DNA of 64,000 nt from Nocardioides jensenii JCM 1364 = NBRC 14755. Its GTDB lineage: Bacteria; Actinomycetota; Actinomycetes; Propionibacteriales; Nocardioidaceae. Made by a program: the position numbers and the translations under genes. Shown one piece after another: positions 54,094 to 62,508 of this stretch. Under the pieces are notes generated by a model, which worked only from the letters and a program-made list of their open reading frames with translations, made no database searches and had not been told where the DNA came from. The first letter of the stretch is position 1, and every line of letters begins with the position of its first letter. Where the stretch lies: NCBI RefSeq assembly GCF_001552535.1, contig NZ_BCRJ01000073.1, positions 1 through 64,000 on the forward strand. The letters are read 5' to 3'.

Positions 54094-55118
54094 CCGACGA
54101 GCTCCTTCATCTCGCGGACCAGGGCGGCCGCGTCGTCGGCGGCCGGCATGATCTGCAGGTTGGTGACGCCGGCCTCGCGGAAGGCCTCGACACGTTCCTT
54201 GACGTAGCCCTTGGGGCCGACCAGGTTGACCATCTCGAGGAGCTCGAGGGGCACCGCGGCCTCGGCCTCCTTCTTCTTGCCGCTGAGGTAGAGATCCTGG
54301 ATCTGCCTGGCCTCGGCCTCGTAGCCGTAGTCGCTGACCAGCTGGTTGTAGAAGTTCTTGCCGCGGGCACCCATGCCGCCGATGTAGAGCGCGAGCATGG
54401 GCCGGGCGAAGTCGAGCAGGCCCTTGACGTCGTCGCCGATGGCGCACATGCCGCCGCCGGAGATCTCGAGCGGTGCCAGGTCGGCCGAGCGCTTGGCCGA
54501 GCCCTTGGCCAGCGCGTCGCCCCAGGTGTCGTTGGCCTTCTCGGGGGCGAAGATGAACGGCAGCCAGCCGTCGGCCTTCTCGGCTGCCAGCTCGACGTTC
54601 TTGGCGCCCAGGGCCGCCAGGTAGATGGGTACGGCGTTGCGCTCGGGCTTGTTGAGGAGCTTGAGCGGCTTGCCGAGGCCCAGGCCCTGGTCCTTGGGGA
54701 GGGGCAGCTTGATGATGCCGTCGTGCTCGACCTGCTCACGGCGCAGGGCCATCCGCACGATGTCGATGACCTCACGCGTGCGGCCGATCGGCTTGTCGTA
54801 GGGAAGGCCGTGCCAGCCCTCGATCACCTGGGGACCGGAGGCGCCGAGACCCAGGACCGCGCGCCCGTTGCTGACGTTGTCGAGGCCGGCGGCGGTCATC
54901 GCCAGCAGACCCGGTGTGCGCGAGTAGATGTTGAGGATTCCGGCCGCGATCTCGATCGTCTCCGTCTTCGCCGCCAGGTAGCCCATCAGGGTCGGGGAGT
55001 CGAAGCCGTAGACCTCGGCGATCCACACGGTGTCGAGGCCGGCCTTCTCGAGGTCGGCCACCTGGTCGGCGGCCTCGCGCGGGTTGCCGGCGTACATCAG
55101 GGGCATGGAGAGCTTCAT
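54090..55118 (-). CDS. LLM-class F420-dependent oxidoreductase
   Basis: This 342-residue luciferase-like TIM-barrel enzyme has DTVWIAEVYGFDSPTLMGYL, AAGILNIYSRTP and AVLGLGASGPQVIEGWHG, typical of F420-dependent members. It begins at ATG 55118; the open frame further upstream is not coding. It is first in a two-gene operon with an acyl-CoA dehydrogenase and divergent from F420:NADP reductase. The substrate is unknown. Confidence 0.85.
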   Translation of the reverse strand: MKLSMPLMYAGNPREAADQVADLEKAGLDTVWIAEVYGFDSPTLMGYLAAKTETIEIAAGILNIYSRTPGLLAMTAAGLDNVSNGRAVLGLGASGPQVIEGWHGLPYDKPIGRTREVIDIVRMALRREQVEHDGIIKLPLPKDQGLGLGKPLKLLNKPERNAVPIYLAALGAKNVELAAEKADGWLPFIFAPEKANDTWGDALAKGSAKRSADLAPLEISGGGMCAIGDDVKGLLDFARPMLALYIGGMGARGKNFYNQLVSDYGYEAEARQIQDLYLSGKKKEAEAAVPLELLEMVNLVGPKGYVKERVEAFREAGVTNLQIMPAADDAAALVREMKELVG

Positions 55119-55173
55119 GGGACACGATCCTTCGGGGGTCTCAACAGTGGGTAGCCTGTGACTGCGCGGTGCA

Positions 55174-55198
55174 ACTGTGACAGTAATGGTGTCACGGT
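55174..55198. promoter_or_regulatory. candidate operator in the divergent F420 promoter region
   Basis: AC[T]GTGACA, 7 nt, TGTCAC[G]GT is a near-perfect palindrome (8 of 9 positions) with GTGACA/TGTCAC cores. A further CTGTGAC copy lies at 55156-55162. The shape suits a TetR-type dimer. Confidence 0.5.
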
Positions 55199-55249
55199 AG
55201 CAAGGGTTCCGTGCCACATTCGACCTCGAGCTCCAGGAGACTCCTGCAC

Positions 55250-55918
55250 ATGACGACCTTCCGCATCGCCGTGATCGGCGGCACCGGCCCCCAGGGCAAG
55301 GGCCTCGCCTACCGCTTCGCCAAGCACGGTCACGAGGTCGTCATCGGCTCTCGCGCCGCGGAGAAGGCCGAGCCGGTCGCCGCCGAGATCGCCGAGCGCA
55401 TTGCCGGGGAGGGCGGTTCGCCGGTCGTCTCGGGTGCCGCGAACGCCGAGGCCGCGGCCGCGGCCGACGTGGTGCTGCTCGCGGTGCCGTTCGACGGCCA
55501 CGACGAGCTGGTCGAGGCGCTCGCCGATCAGCTCGCCGGCAAGACCGTCATCTCGTGCGTGAACCCGCTCGGCTTCGACAAGGGCGGTCCCTACGGGCTC
55601 GACGTCGAGCGCTCGGCCGCCGAGGCCGCGGCCGCGATCGTGCCGACCGCCTCGGTCGTCGGCGCCTTCCACCACGTGGCCGCGGCGTCGCTGTGGTCGC
55701 AGGACGAGTACCTCGACCACGAGGACGTCCTGGTCTGCGGCGACTCGACCGAGTCGAAGGAGACCGCCCAGGAGCTGGCCCGAGCCGTCACCTCGCGCAT
55801 CGGGATCGACGCGGGCAAGCTGCGCCTGGCCCGTCAGCTCGAACCGTTGACCGCCGTGCTGATCTCGATCAACAAGAAGTACAAGGTGCGCTCGGGGATC
55901 AGCATCTCCGGCCTCTGA
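55250..55918 (+). CDS. npdG: NADPH-dependent F420 reductase
   Basis: This 222-residue Rossmann protein moves hydride between NADPH and F420. IAVIGGTGPQGKGLAYRFA (residues 5-23) is the NADP loop, VIGSRAAEK supplies the phosphate contacts, and VVGAFHHVAAASLW is conserved in Fno/NpdG. It supplies reduced F420 to enzymes such as the divergent LLM protein. AGGAGA lies 9 nt before the ATG. Confidence 0.9.
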   Translation: MTTFRIAVIGGTGPQGKGLAYRFAKHGHEVVIGSRAAEKAEPVAAEIAERIAGEGGSPVVSGAANAEAAAAADVVLLAVPFDGHDELVEALADQLAGKTVISCVNPLGFDKGGPYGLDVERSAAEAAAAIVPTASVVGAFHHVAAASLWSQDEYLDHEDVLVCGDSTESKETAQELARAVTSRIGIDAGKLRLARQLEPLTAVLISINKKYKVRSGISISGL

Positions 55919-55924
55919 GCGCAC

Positions 55925-57676
55925 TCAGGTGTGCGGGGTGCCGTTCCAGGAGGCCCAGAGGGCGGCGTAGGAACCGCCGGCGGCGACCAGCTCGTCGTGG
56001 GAGCCGAACTCGGTGATCGTGCCGTCCTCGCAGACCGCGACCCGGTCGGCGTCGTGGGCGGAGAAGAGTCGGTGCGCGATCGCGATCACCGTGCGCCCGT
56101 GGAGTACGGCGGCCAGTGACCGCTCGAGGTGACGCGCGGCCCGCGGGTCGATCAACGACGTCGCCTCGTCGAGCACCAACGTGTGCGGATCGGCCAGCAC
56201 CAGCCGCGCCAGGGCCACCTGCTGGGCCTGGGCAGCAGTCAGCGTGCGCCCCCCGGACCCGACCACCTCGAGCAGGCCGTTCGGGAACGCCCGCACCCAT
56301 GCCTCGGCATCGACTGCGGCCAGGGAGGCCCAGATCTCGTCGTCGCCGGCCTCGTGCGGCGCGGCCAGCGCGAGGTTCTCCCGGATCGTGCCGACGAAGA
56401 CGTGGTGCTCCTGGGTGACCAGGGCGACGTGCCCGCGCAGGTCGTCGAGCGGCAGCTCGGTCAGGCCGACACCACCGACGGTCACCGATCCCGCACGCGG
56501 TGGGTGGATGCCGGCGAGCAGTCGGCCCAGGGTCGACTTGCCGGCACCCGACGGGCCGACCATCGCGATCCGCTCGCCGACGCCGACCGAGAGGTCGATG
56601 CCGTGCAGCACGTCGCGCCCTTCAACGTAGGAGAAGTGCACGTCGCGGGCGTCGAGCCTCTCGCCCTGCGGCTGTGCTCCGGTGGCCTCACGGTCGTCGG
56701 GCACCTGGGCCACTCCGAGCAGCCTGGCCAGCGACGCGCCCCCCACCTGCAGCTCGTCAAGGATCGAGACGATCCGGTCGACCGGGTCGATCAACATCTG
56801 CACGTAGAGCGTGGCCGCCGTGACTTCACCCAGCGACGCATGGCCCTGCGTGTAGAGCCACCCGCCGAACAGCAGTGTGGCGACTGTCGGCAGCAGGTAG
56901 GCAAGCTCCATGCTCGGGAAGAACACGGTGCGCAGGTGCAACGTGTACTTCTCGGCCTCGAAGGACGCCCGGCAGTCGTCGTCGAGGGCGGCGATCCGCT
57001 CTGGTCCGAGGCCGAGTGCCTCGATCGTGCGGGCGCCCTCGGTGTTCTCGGTCAGGGTCGCCGAGATCTGGGAGTACGACGCATTCTCGCGCAGGTAACC
57101 GTCCTTGGCGCGGGCGAGATACCAGCGCAGGCCGATCACCAGGATGGGCACGCCGATCAGGGCGGGCAGGGCCACCCACCAACCGACGGACAGCGCCGCC
57201 GCGAAGGTGAGGATCGCGGTGACCACGGCAATGGTCCACTCCGGCATTGCCCACCGCACCGACCAGCCCAGCTGGTCGACGTCGCGCGAGGTGCGGGTGA
57301 GCAGGTCGCCCGATCCGGCCGACTCGACCACGCCCACGGGCAGGGCCAGGGTGTTGGCGACGAAGTCCTCCCGCAGCTCGGCCAGCACCTCCTCGCCCAG
57401 GGCCTGGGAGACATAGCGGGCATAGCGGGTCAGGACCGTCTGCACCACCAGGAACCCGGCGAGCAGCATCGCAACCCGGTCGACGTGGCCGATCGAGGTG
57501 CCCTCCTCGACGGCCTCGACCAGCTGGCCGAGCAGCCGTGGCGCGGCCAGTGCGGCCACCGCGGCGAGCGCGTGCAGGCCGACGGCGGCCCAGAGCATCC
57601 GGGGATGGCTGCGCGCCATCCGCACCGCGTAGGCGCGGACCTCACGGCTCCCGGCGACCGGCAGCACCTGCTTCAT
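55925..57676 (-). CDS. ABC exporter half-transporter, consensus NBD but degenerate signature
   Basis: This 583-residue protein has a six-helix membrane domain (residues about 25-310) and an NBD with intact Walker A GPSGAGKST (374-382), Walker B LVLDEATS (503-504 Asp-Glu) and switch His535. The signature reads LTAAQ instead of LSGGQ. The start overlaps the upstream partner's stop (ATGA), so the two form a heterodimer. The partner has the intact signature but no Walker A, so only one ATP site can be fully active. The exported substrate is unknown (drug, lipid or peptide). Confidence 0.88.
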   Translation of the reverse strand: MKQVLPVAGSREVRAYAVRMARSHPRMLWAAVGLHALAAVAALAAPRLLGQLVEAVEEGTSIGHVDRVAMLLAGFLVVQTVLTRYARYVSQALGEEVLAELREDFVANTLALPVGVVESAGSGDLLTRTSRDVDQLGWSVRWAMPEWTIAVVTAILTFAAALSVGWWVALPALIGVPILVIGLRWYLARAKDGYLRENASYSQISATLTENTEGARTIEALGLGPERIAALDDDCRASFEAEKYTLHLRTVFFPSMELAYLLPTVATLLFGGWLYTQGHASLGEVTAATLYVQMLIDPVDRIVSILDELQVGGASLARLLGVAQVPDDREATGAQPQGERLDARDVHFSYVEGRDVLHGIDLSVGVGERIAMVGPSGAGKSTLGRLLAGIHPPRAGSVTVGGVGLTELPLDDLRGHVALVTQEHHVFVGTIRENLALAAPHEAGDDEIWASLAAVDAEAWVRAFPNGLLEVVGSGGRTLTAAQAQQVALARLVLADPHTLVLDEATSLIDPRAARHLERSLAAVLHGRTVIAIAHRLFSAHDADRVAVCEDGTITEFGSHDELVAAGGSYAALWASWNGTPHT

Positions 57677-59418
57677 CGGGTCACCTCCACACCCTCGTCC
57701 GTGTCCATCTCGACCTCGCGGGTCACCGTGCGGCGGTAGGCCGAGCACGTCTCGAGCAGCTCGCGGTGCGTCCCGGTCGCGACGATCCGGCCCTCCTCGA
57801 GGAACGCCACCGCGTCGACCGCGTCGAGCATCAGCGGGCTCGACGTGGTCACCACCGTCGTGCGCCCGACCCGGGCACTGCGCAACCGCGCCGCGATGCG
57901 GGACTCGGTGTGCGCGTCGACCGCGCTGGTCGGCTCGACCAGCACCAGGATCTCGGGGTCGACCAGCAGGGCCCGCGCCAGCACCAGGCGCTGGCGTTGG
58001 CCGCCGGAGAACGACCGGCCCCGCTCGGCGACCTCACCGTCGATGCCGCCCTCGAGCGCGTCGAGCACGTCCTCCGCGCTGGCCGTGTGCAGTGCCCTGG
58101 CCACGTCGTGGTCCGGGCGGCCCCGCACGTTCAGGTGATCGCCCAGGCGCCCGGAGAACAGCGCGCTGCCGGTGTCGCTGACGACGATGCGGCGACGCAC
58201 CTCATCCGGTTCGAGTCCGGTCAACGGCACCTCGCCGAGCCGAACGTCGTCGTCGTCGGGCTCCGGGCTCTGCAGCCCGAGGCGATCGGCCAGGTGCGCG
58301 GAAGCGTCGGGTTCGTCGGAGACGATCGCGGTGAGACGACCCGGCGCGATCGAGAGGCCGGTGCGGACGTCGTACAGGCCCGAGCCGGTCGGCGGTGAGG
58401 GCATCGGATCCCGAACCCCGACCACGGCGGGCTCGAGGGCCAGCACCCGGCACACGCGGGCCGCCGAGACCCGGGCGCGGATGACCTTGTTGGCGTACTC
58501 GGTGGCCGTGCGCAACGGGATCATCAGGAACGCGGCGTAGCCGTAGAACGCGACGAGCTCGCCGGCCGAGATCTGGCCGCGGACGGCGTACCTCGCCCCC
58601 AGCCAGACCACCAGCACCACGAAGATGCCGGGCAGCAGCACCTGCAGGGCGTCGAGGACCGACTGCAGTCGGGCAACCTGGACGCCGGCCCGCCGGGTCC
58701 GTTGCGACTCGCGGCGGTAGCGGTCGAGGAAGACCGACTCTCCGCCGACCCCGCGCAGCACGCGCAGGCCGCCGACGATGTCGCTGGCGGTGTTGGACAG
58801 CTCGCCCATCAGGTGGCGCTGGCGGGCGCTGCGCTTCTGCAGCGGCGAGAGGAGGGGGCCGATCACCAGCATCAGGGCCGGTACGCCGACCAGCACGACC
58901 AAACCGAGGGTGACGCTGGTCTGCAGCAGGATCACCGAGACCAGGACGAACGAGACGATCGCACCCGCGAAGCGCGCGGTCACGTCCATCACCTGGCCGA
59001 GGTTGGAGATGTCGCTGTTGCCGATCGCGACCACCTCGCCGGTGGAGACCTTGCGCGGGAGCGTCCCGCCCAGGCGAGCCACCTGACGACCCATCAGCTG
59101 CACGGTGCGGTAGGCGGCGGTCAGCCAGTTGGTCACCGCGAACCGGTGTCGGATGATCCCGGAGGCCGCCTGGAGGAGACCGATCGCGAACATCACCGAG
59201 GCCCACGTGACCAGCTCGCCACGGTCGCGGTCGGCGATGCCATGGTCGATCGCGCGCCCGATGACTGCCGGCATCACGGCCTGGCAGCTCATCCAGATGA
59301 TGCCGAAGACCATGCCCAGCACCAACGTGTGCCACTGACCCTTCGCCATCCACCACAGGAAGCGGCCGGGGGAGCGGTGATCGGCGACTCCGGGATCGGC
59401 CAGGGGAAGGTTGCGCAC
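57673..59418 (-). CDS. ABC exporter half-transporter, degenerate Walker A, B and switch
   Basis: This 581-residue partner of the downstream half-transporter has the membrane domain at about residues 20-315. In the NBD the Walker A region reads VSDEPDASA (367-375) with no lysine, Walker B is LVLVEP (Asp to Val at 494) and the switch histidine is absent (VVTTSSPL). The signature FSGGQRQRL (470-478) is intact. It therefore provides only the signature half of the working ATP site. It starts with GTG, 6 nt after TAGCGT (leaderless). Confidence 0.88.
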   Translation of the reverse strand: MRNLPLADPGVADHRSPGRFLWWMAKGQWHTLVLGMVFGIIWMSCQAVMPAVIGRAIDHGIADRDRGELVTWASVMFAIGLLQAASGIIRHRFAVTNWLTAAYRTVQLMGRQVARLGGTLPRKVSTGEVVAIGNSDISNLGQVMDVTARFAGAIVSFVLVSVILLQTSVTLGLVVLVGVPALMLVIGPLLSPLQKRSARQRHLMGELSNTASDIVGGLRVLRGVGGESVFLDRYRRESQRTRRAGVQVARLQSVLDALQVLLPGIFVVLVVWLGARYAVRGQISAGELVAFYGYAAFLMIPLRTATEYANKVIRARVSAARVCRVLALEPAVVGVRDPMPSPPTGSGLYDVRTGLSIAPGRLTAIVSDEPDASAHLADRLGLQSPEPDDDDVRLGEVPLTGLEPDEVRRRIVVSDTGSALFSGRLGDHLNVRGRPDHDVARALHTASAEDVLDALEGGIDGEVAERGRSFSGGQRQRLVLARALLVDPEILVLVEPTSAVDAHTESRIAARLRSARVGRTTVVTTSSPLMLDAVDAVAFLEEGRIVATGTHRELLETCSAYRRTVTREVEMDTDEGVEVTR

Positions 59419-59424
59419 CAGCCA

Positions 59425-59430
59425 ACGCTA
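59425..59430 (-). promoter_or_regulatory. -10 element of a leaderless promoter for the ABC exporter operon
   Basis: TAGCGT on the minus strand ends 6 nt before the GTG at 59418. Confidence 0.5.
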
Positions 59431-59491
59431 CGTTTCGCGCCCTGGGTGGAGCCAACGGTTTTCCGGTCTCACCGCCGATTGGGCGCCACGC

Positions 59492-60064
59492 TCAGCCGAC
59501 GGCGGCGCGACCGAGGTCGTCGATCACCTCGGCGCCGGGAAGCTCGGCGAGCAGCCGCCCGGGCAGGAACAGCTTCGAGCGGCGCACGCCGGTGCCGATG
59601 ATCGCGCGCTCGATCTCCAGCACCCGGGTGTCGACGAGCAGTCGCCACTCGACGGGCAGCCCGATCGGAGTGATGCCGCCGTACTCCATGCCGGTCTCGT
59701 CGACCGCGCGCTCCATCGGGTGGAAGGAGCACTTGCGAACATCGAGGGTGCGCTTGACCAGGTTGTTCACGTCAGCCTTCGTGTCCGCGCGCACGACGCA
59801 CGCGGCCAGTCGTTCCTCACCGGAGCGCTTGCCGCTGATCACCACGCAGTTCGCGGAGTCGGTCAGGTCGGTGCCGTAGGCCTCGGTCATCGCGGCGGTG
59901 TCGGCCAGGGAGGGGTCGATCTCGGCGACCAGCACCTCGCCGGCGTGCGGCCACCCGCGCAAGGCCGTGGCCACCGGGGCGGCGACGAGGTCGAGTCGGT
60001 CCAGCGCGGGAAGGTAGTCGAGGGACATGTCCGTCATGGTGCCAAACCGACCCAATTCGTTCAT
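59492..60064 (-). CDS. YbaK/ProX-family aminoacyl-tRNA deacylase-like protein
   Basis: This protein of about 190 residues has the YbaK fold, seen in NCVVISGKRSGEERLAACVVRADTKADVN and the MEYGGITPIGLPVEWRLLVD segment. Family members hydrolyse mischarged tRNAs in trans (for example Cys- or Ala-tRNA-Pro). Possible starts are ATG 60064, 60037 or 60028; 60064 has AAGG upstream. The substrate specificity cannot be deduced. Confidence 0.8.
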   Translation of the reverse strand: MNELGRFGTMTDMSLDYLPALDRLDLVAAPVATALRGWPHAGEVLVAEIDPSLADTAAMTEAYGTDLTDSANCVVISGKRSGEERLAACVVRADTKADVNNLVKRTLDVRKCSFHPMERAVDETGMEYGGITPIGLPVEWRLLVDTRVLEIERAIIGTGVRRSKLFLPGRLLAELPGAEVIDDLGRAAVG

Positions 60065-60108
60065 CGCGCCTTCACCGTCTCGTCCGCGGCGTCTGTCTCA
60101 CTGGTCTC

Positions 60109-61188
60109 GTGACCCAACTTGCCGTGTCGCGCAGGACGCAGAGCCTGGTGGTGACGCCGGCCGTCGTGGCACACCGCGGGGCCAGCGGCTATCGGCCCGA
60201 GCACACGCTCGAGGGCTACCGGATGGCGATCCGGATGGGCGCCGACGACATCGAGCTCGACCTGGTGCCGACCAAGGACGGTGTTCTCGTGGCCCGCCAC
60301 GAGAGCGAGATCAGCAGCACCACCGACGTGGCCGATCATCCGGAGTTCGCGGACCGTGAGACCACCCGGACCATCGACGGCCTCACCACGACCGGCTGGT
60401 TCGTGGAGGACTTCACTCTCGCGGAGCTCAAGATGCTGACCGCACGCGAACGACTGGCGGGGTTGCGTCCGGAGAGTGCGGCGTACGACGGCGCCTGCGG
60501 CATCCCGTCGTTCAACGAGGTGCTGGCGATGGTCGGTGCCGAGTCGGTGCTGGGCGGACGCAGCATCGGGGTGATGGCCGAGCTCAAGCACGCGGCCTAC
60601 TTCGACTCGATCGGCCTGCCGCTCGACGAGATGCTGCTCTTCGACCTGGGCCGCCACGACCTGGACCACCCGCGCTCACGGGTCACCGTGATGTCGTTCG
60701 AGCCGACGATCCTGCGTCGCCTCGCCCACCGCACCCGGGTCGCCATCGTGCAGCTGCTGGAGGCCGCGGACCAGCGCCCGGCGGACCTCGTCGCTGCGGA
60801 CGACCCACGCACGTACGCCGACCTGTGCACGCGCGAGGGTCTGGCGTGGGTCGACGAGTACGCCGACGGGATCGGTGCGCACAAGTCGCTCGTGCTCCCG
60901 CGCGATGACCGCGGTGCGATCTCCGCGCCGTCAACGCTGGTGCGCGACGCCCACCGGATGTGGCTGACCGTGCACGTGTGGACGCTGCGCCGGGAGAACC
61001 GCTTCCTCCCGATCAACCTGCGAGGCGAGGGCCTCGCCGGAGCGGCCGGCGACCTGGCCGCCGAGGCGCAGGCATTCCTCGACGCCGGTGTCGACGGGTT
61101 GATCACCGACCACCCCGACATCGTTCTCGACGTCCTGCGCGATGCGGACGTCCTGCGAACCGGTCGAGCGGGCAGTCAGACCGTCTGA
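60109..61188 (+). CDS. glycerophosphodiester phosphodiesterase, cytosolic paralog
   Basis: This 359-residue GDPD/GlpQ-family TIM barrel has the catalytic VAHRGASGYRPEHTLEGY, the metal ligands in IELDLVPTKDGVLVARHE and DGLITDHPD near the end. It has no signal peptide. The next gene is a close paralog with an export signal, so the pair probably arose by tandem duplication and then split by location. It hydrolyses glycerophosphodiesters to glycerol 3-phosphate, which glpD could use. GTG start. Confidence 0.87.
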   Translation: MTQLAVSRRTQSLVVTPAVVAHRGASGYRPEHTLEGYRMAIRMGADDIELDLVPTKDGVLVARHESEISSTTDVADHPEFADRETTRTIDGLTTTGWFVEDFTLAELKMLTARERLAGLRPESAAYDGACGIPSFNEVLAMVGAESVLGGRSIGVMAELKHAAYFDSIGLPLDEMLLFDLGRHDLDHPRSRVTVMSFEPTILRRLAHRTRVAIVQLLEAADQRPADLVAADDPRTYADLCTREGLAWVDEYADGIGAHKSLVLPRDDRGAISAPSTLVRDAHRMWLTVHVWTLRRENRFLPINLRGEGLAGAAGDLAAEAQAFLDAGVDGLITDHPDIVLDVLRDADVLRTGRAGSQTV

Positions 61189-61196
61189 CGTCCCAG

Positions 61197-61221
61197 CACC
61201 ACGTCCTGCACTCCCGTGGTG
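61197..61221 (+). terminator. hairpin after the first GDPD gene
   Basis: CACCACG (61197-61203) pairs with CGTGGTG (61215-61221) over 11 nt, 9 nt after the stop codon. Confidence 0.45.
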
Positions 61222-61234
61222 GGGACAGCCAGAT

Positions 61235-61250
61235 CGCAGGACGTCCTGCG
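61235..61250. promoter_or_regulatory. 16-bp perfect palindrome before the secreted GDPD gene
   Basis: CGCAGGACGTCCTGCG is fully palindromic. Its half-site motif ACGTCCTGC also occurs at 61148-61156 and 61201-61209. It lies 65 bp before the ATG and may be an operator. Confidence 0.45.
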
Positions 61251-61315
61251 TGAGGTCACCCGGAGTTCACCGGCGACGGCACTCGGCGTCACCTGCGCCC
61301 ACGACGCTCCTCGGC

Positions 61316-62458
61316 ATGAGACGAATTCTCGGAACATCTGTCATCGCTCTCGCAGCCTCGGTCCTGCTGGTGCCCGGAGGCGGCCCGGCTTCGGCCTCCA
61401 CGTCGGCGCCGGCGGCGTCGACTGCCTCGGTCGCCACCAAGGATCGCACCACCGAGCCGGTCATCGTCGGTCACCGCGGGGCCTCCGGCTACCGGCCCGA
61501 GCACACGCTGGCGTCGTACCGGCTGGCGATCCGGCAGGGCGCCGACTACGTCGAGCCCGACCTGGTCTCCACGAAGGACGGCGTGCTGGTGGCCCGGCAC
61601 GAGAACGAGATCGGTGGGACGACCGACGTCGCCGATCACCCCGAGTTCGCGGATCGCAGGACCACCAAGACCATCGACGGCAAACCGGTCACCGGCTGGT
61701 TCACCGAGGACTTCACCCTCGACGAGCTGAAGACCCTGCGGGCCGAGGAGCGGCTGCCGGCGGTTCGCCCGGACAACACGCGCTACGACGGGCGGTTCGA
61801 GATCCCCACCCTGGACGAGGTGTTGACGATGGTGCGCGAGGAGTCGAAGCGCACCGGTCGCACGATCGGGGTCTACCCCGAGACCAAGCACCCCACCTAC
61901 TTCGACTCGATCGGCCTCTCGCTCGAGGAGCCGCTGCTGCGCACGCTGCGCGAGCACCACCTCGACCGCCCCAACGCCGAGGTGATCATCCAGTCCTTCG
62001 AGACCGCGAACCTGCGCGATCTCGACGACCGGACCCGGCTCCCGTTGGCGCAGCTGCTCGACGGCTCCGGTGCGCCGTACGACCTGGTTGCGTCCGGCGA
62101 CCCGCGCACGTACGCCGACCTGACCTCACCGGAGAACCTGGCCGACATCGCGTCGTACGCCGACGGGCTGGGCGCGCACAAGGACCTGGTGCTGCCGCGC
62201 GACTCCGCCGGTGCCACGGGGCAGCGGTCCGCACTGGTCGACGACGCCCACGACGCTGGCCTGGTGGTGCACGTGTGGACCCTGCGGGACGAGAACCAGT
62301 TCCTGGCCACGAACTTCCGCATCGGCACCGACCCGAACGCGAAGGGCGACTCGATCGCGGAGGCGAAGGCGTTCTTCGACGCCGGCGTCGACGGGGTGTT
62401 CACCGACCAGCCCGACACCACGTTCGAGGCCCGTGAGGAATGGCTGGCCGAGCGGTGA
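61316..62458 (+). CDS. glycerophosphodiester phosphodiesterase, secreted paralog
   Basis: This 380-residue GDPD/GlpQ-family protein has a signal peptide (MRRILGTSVIALAASVLLV, cleavage near residue 29) and a Ser/Thr/Ala linker before the catalytic barrel. HRGASGYRPEHTLASY, VEPDLVSTKDGVLVARHE and GVFTDQPD align with its cytosolic neighbour over the whole barrel. It would degrade phospholipid head groups or wall teichoic acid outside the cell. ATG 61316 is set by the signal peptide; the frame is open further upstream. Confidence 0.88.
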   Translation: MRRILGTSVIALAASVLLVPGGGPASASTSAPAASTASVATKDRTTEPVIVGHRGASGYRPEHTLASYRLAIRQGADYVEPDLVSTKDGVLVARHENEIGGTTDVADHPEFADRRTTKTIDGKPVTGWFTEDFTLDELKTLRAEERLPAVRPDNTRYDGRFEIPTLDEVLTMVREESKRTGRTIGVYPETKHPTYFDSIGLSLEEPLLRTLREHHLDRPNAEVIIQSFETANLRDLDDRTRLPLAQLLDGSGAPYDLVASGDPRTYADLTSPENLADIASYADGLGAHKDLVLPRDSAGATGQRSALVDDAHDAGLVVHVWTLRDENQFLATNFRIGTDPNAKGDSIAEAKAFFDAGVDGVFTDQPDTTFEAREEWLAER

Positions 62459-62508
62459 GCGCCACGACCACGCGTGACGTGGGCGACAAAAAGGTGCAGG
62501 GTGCTGGC

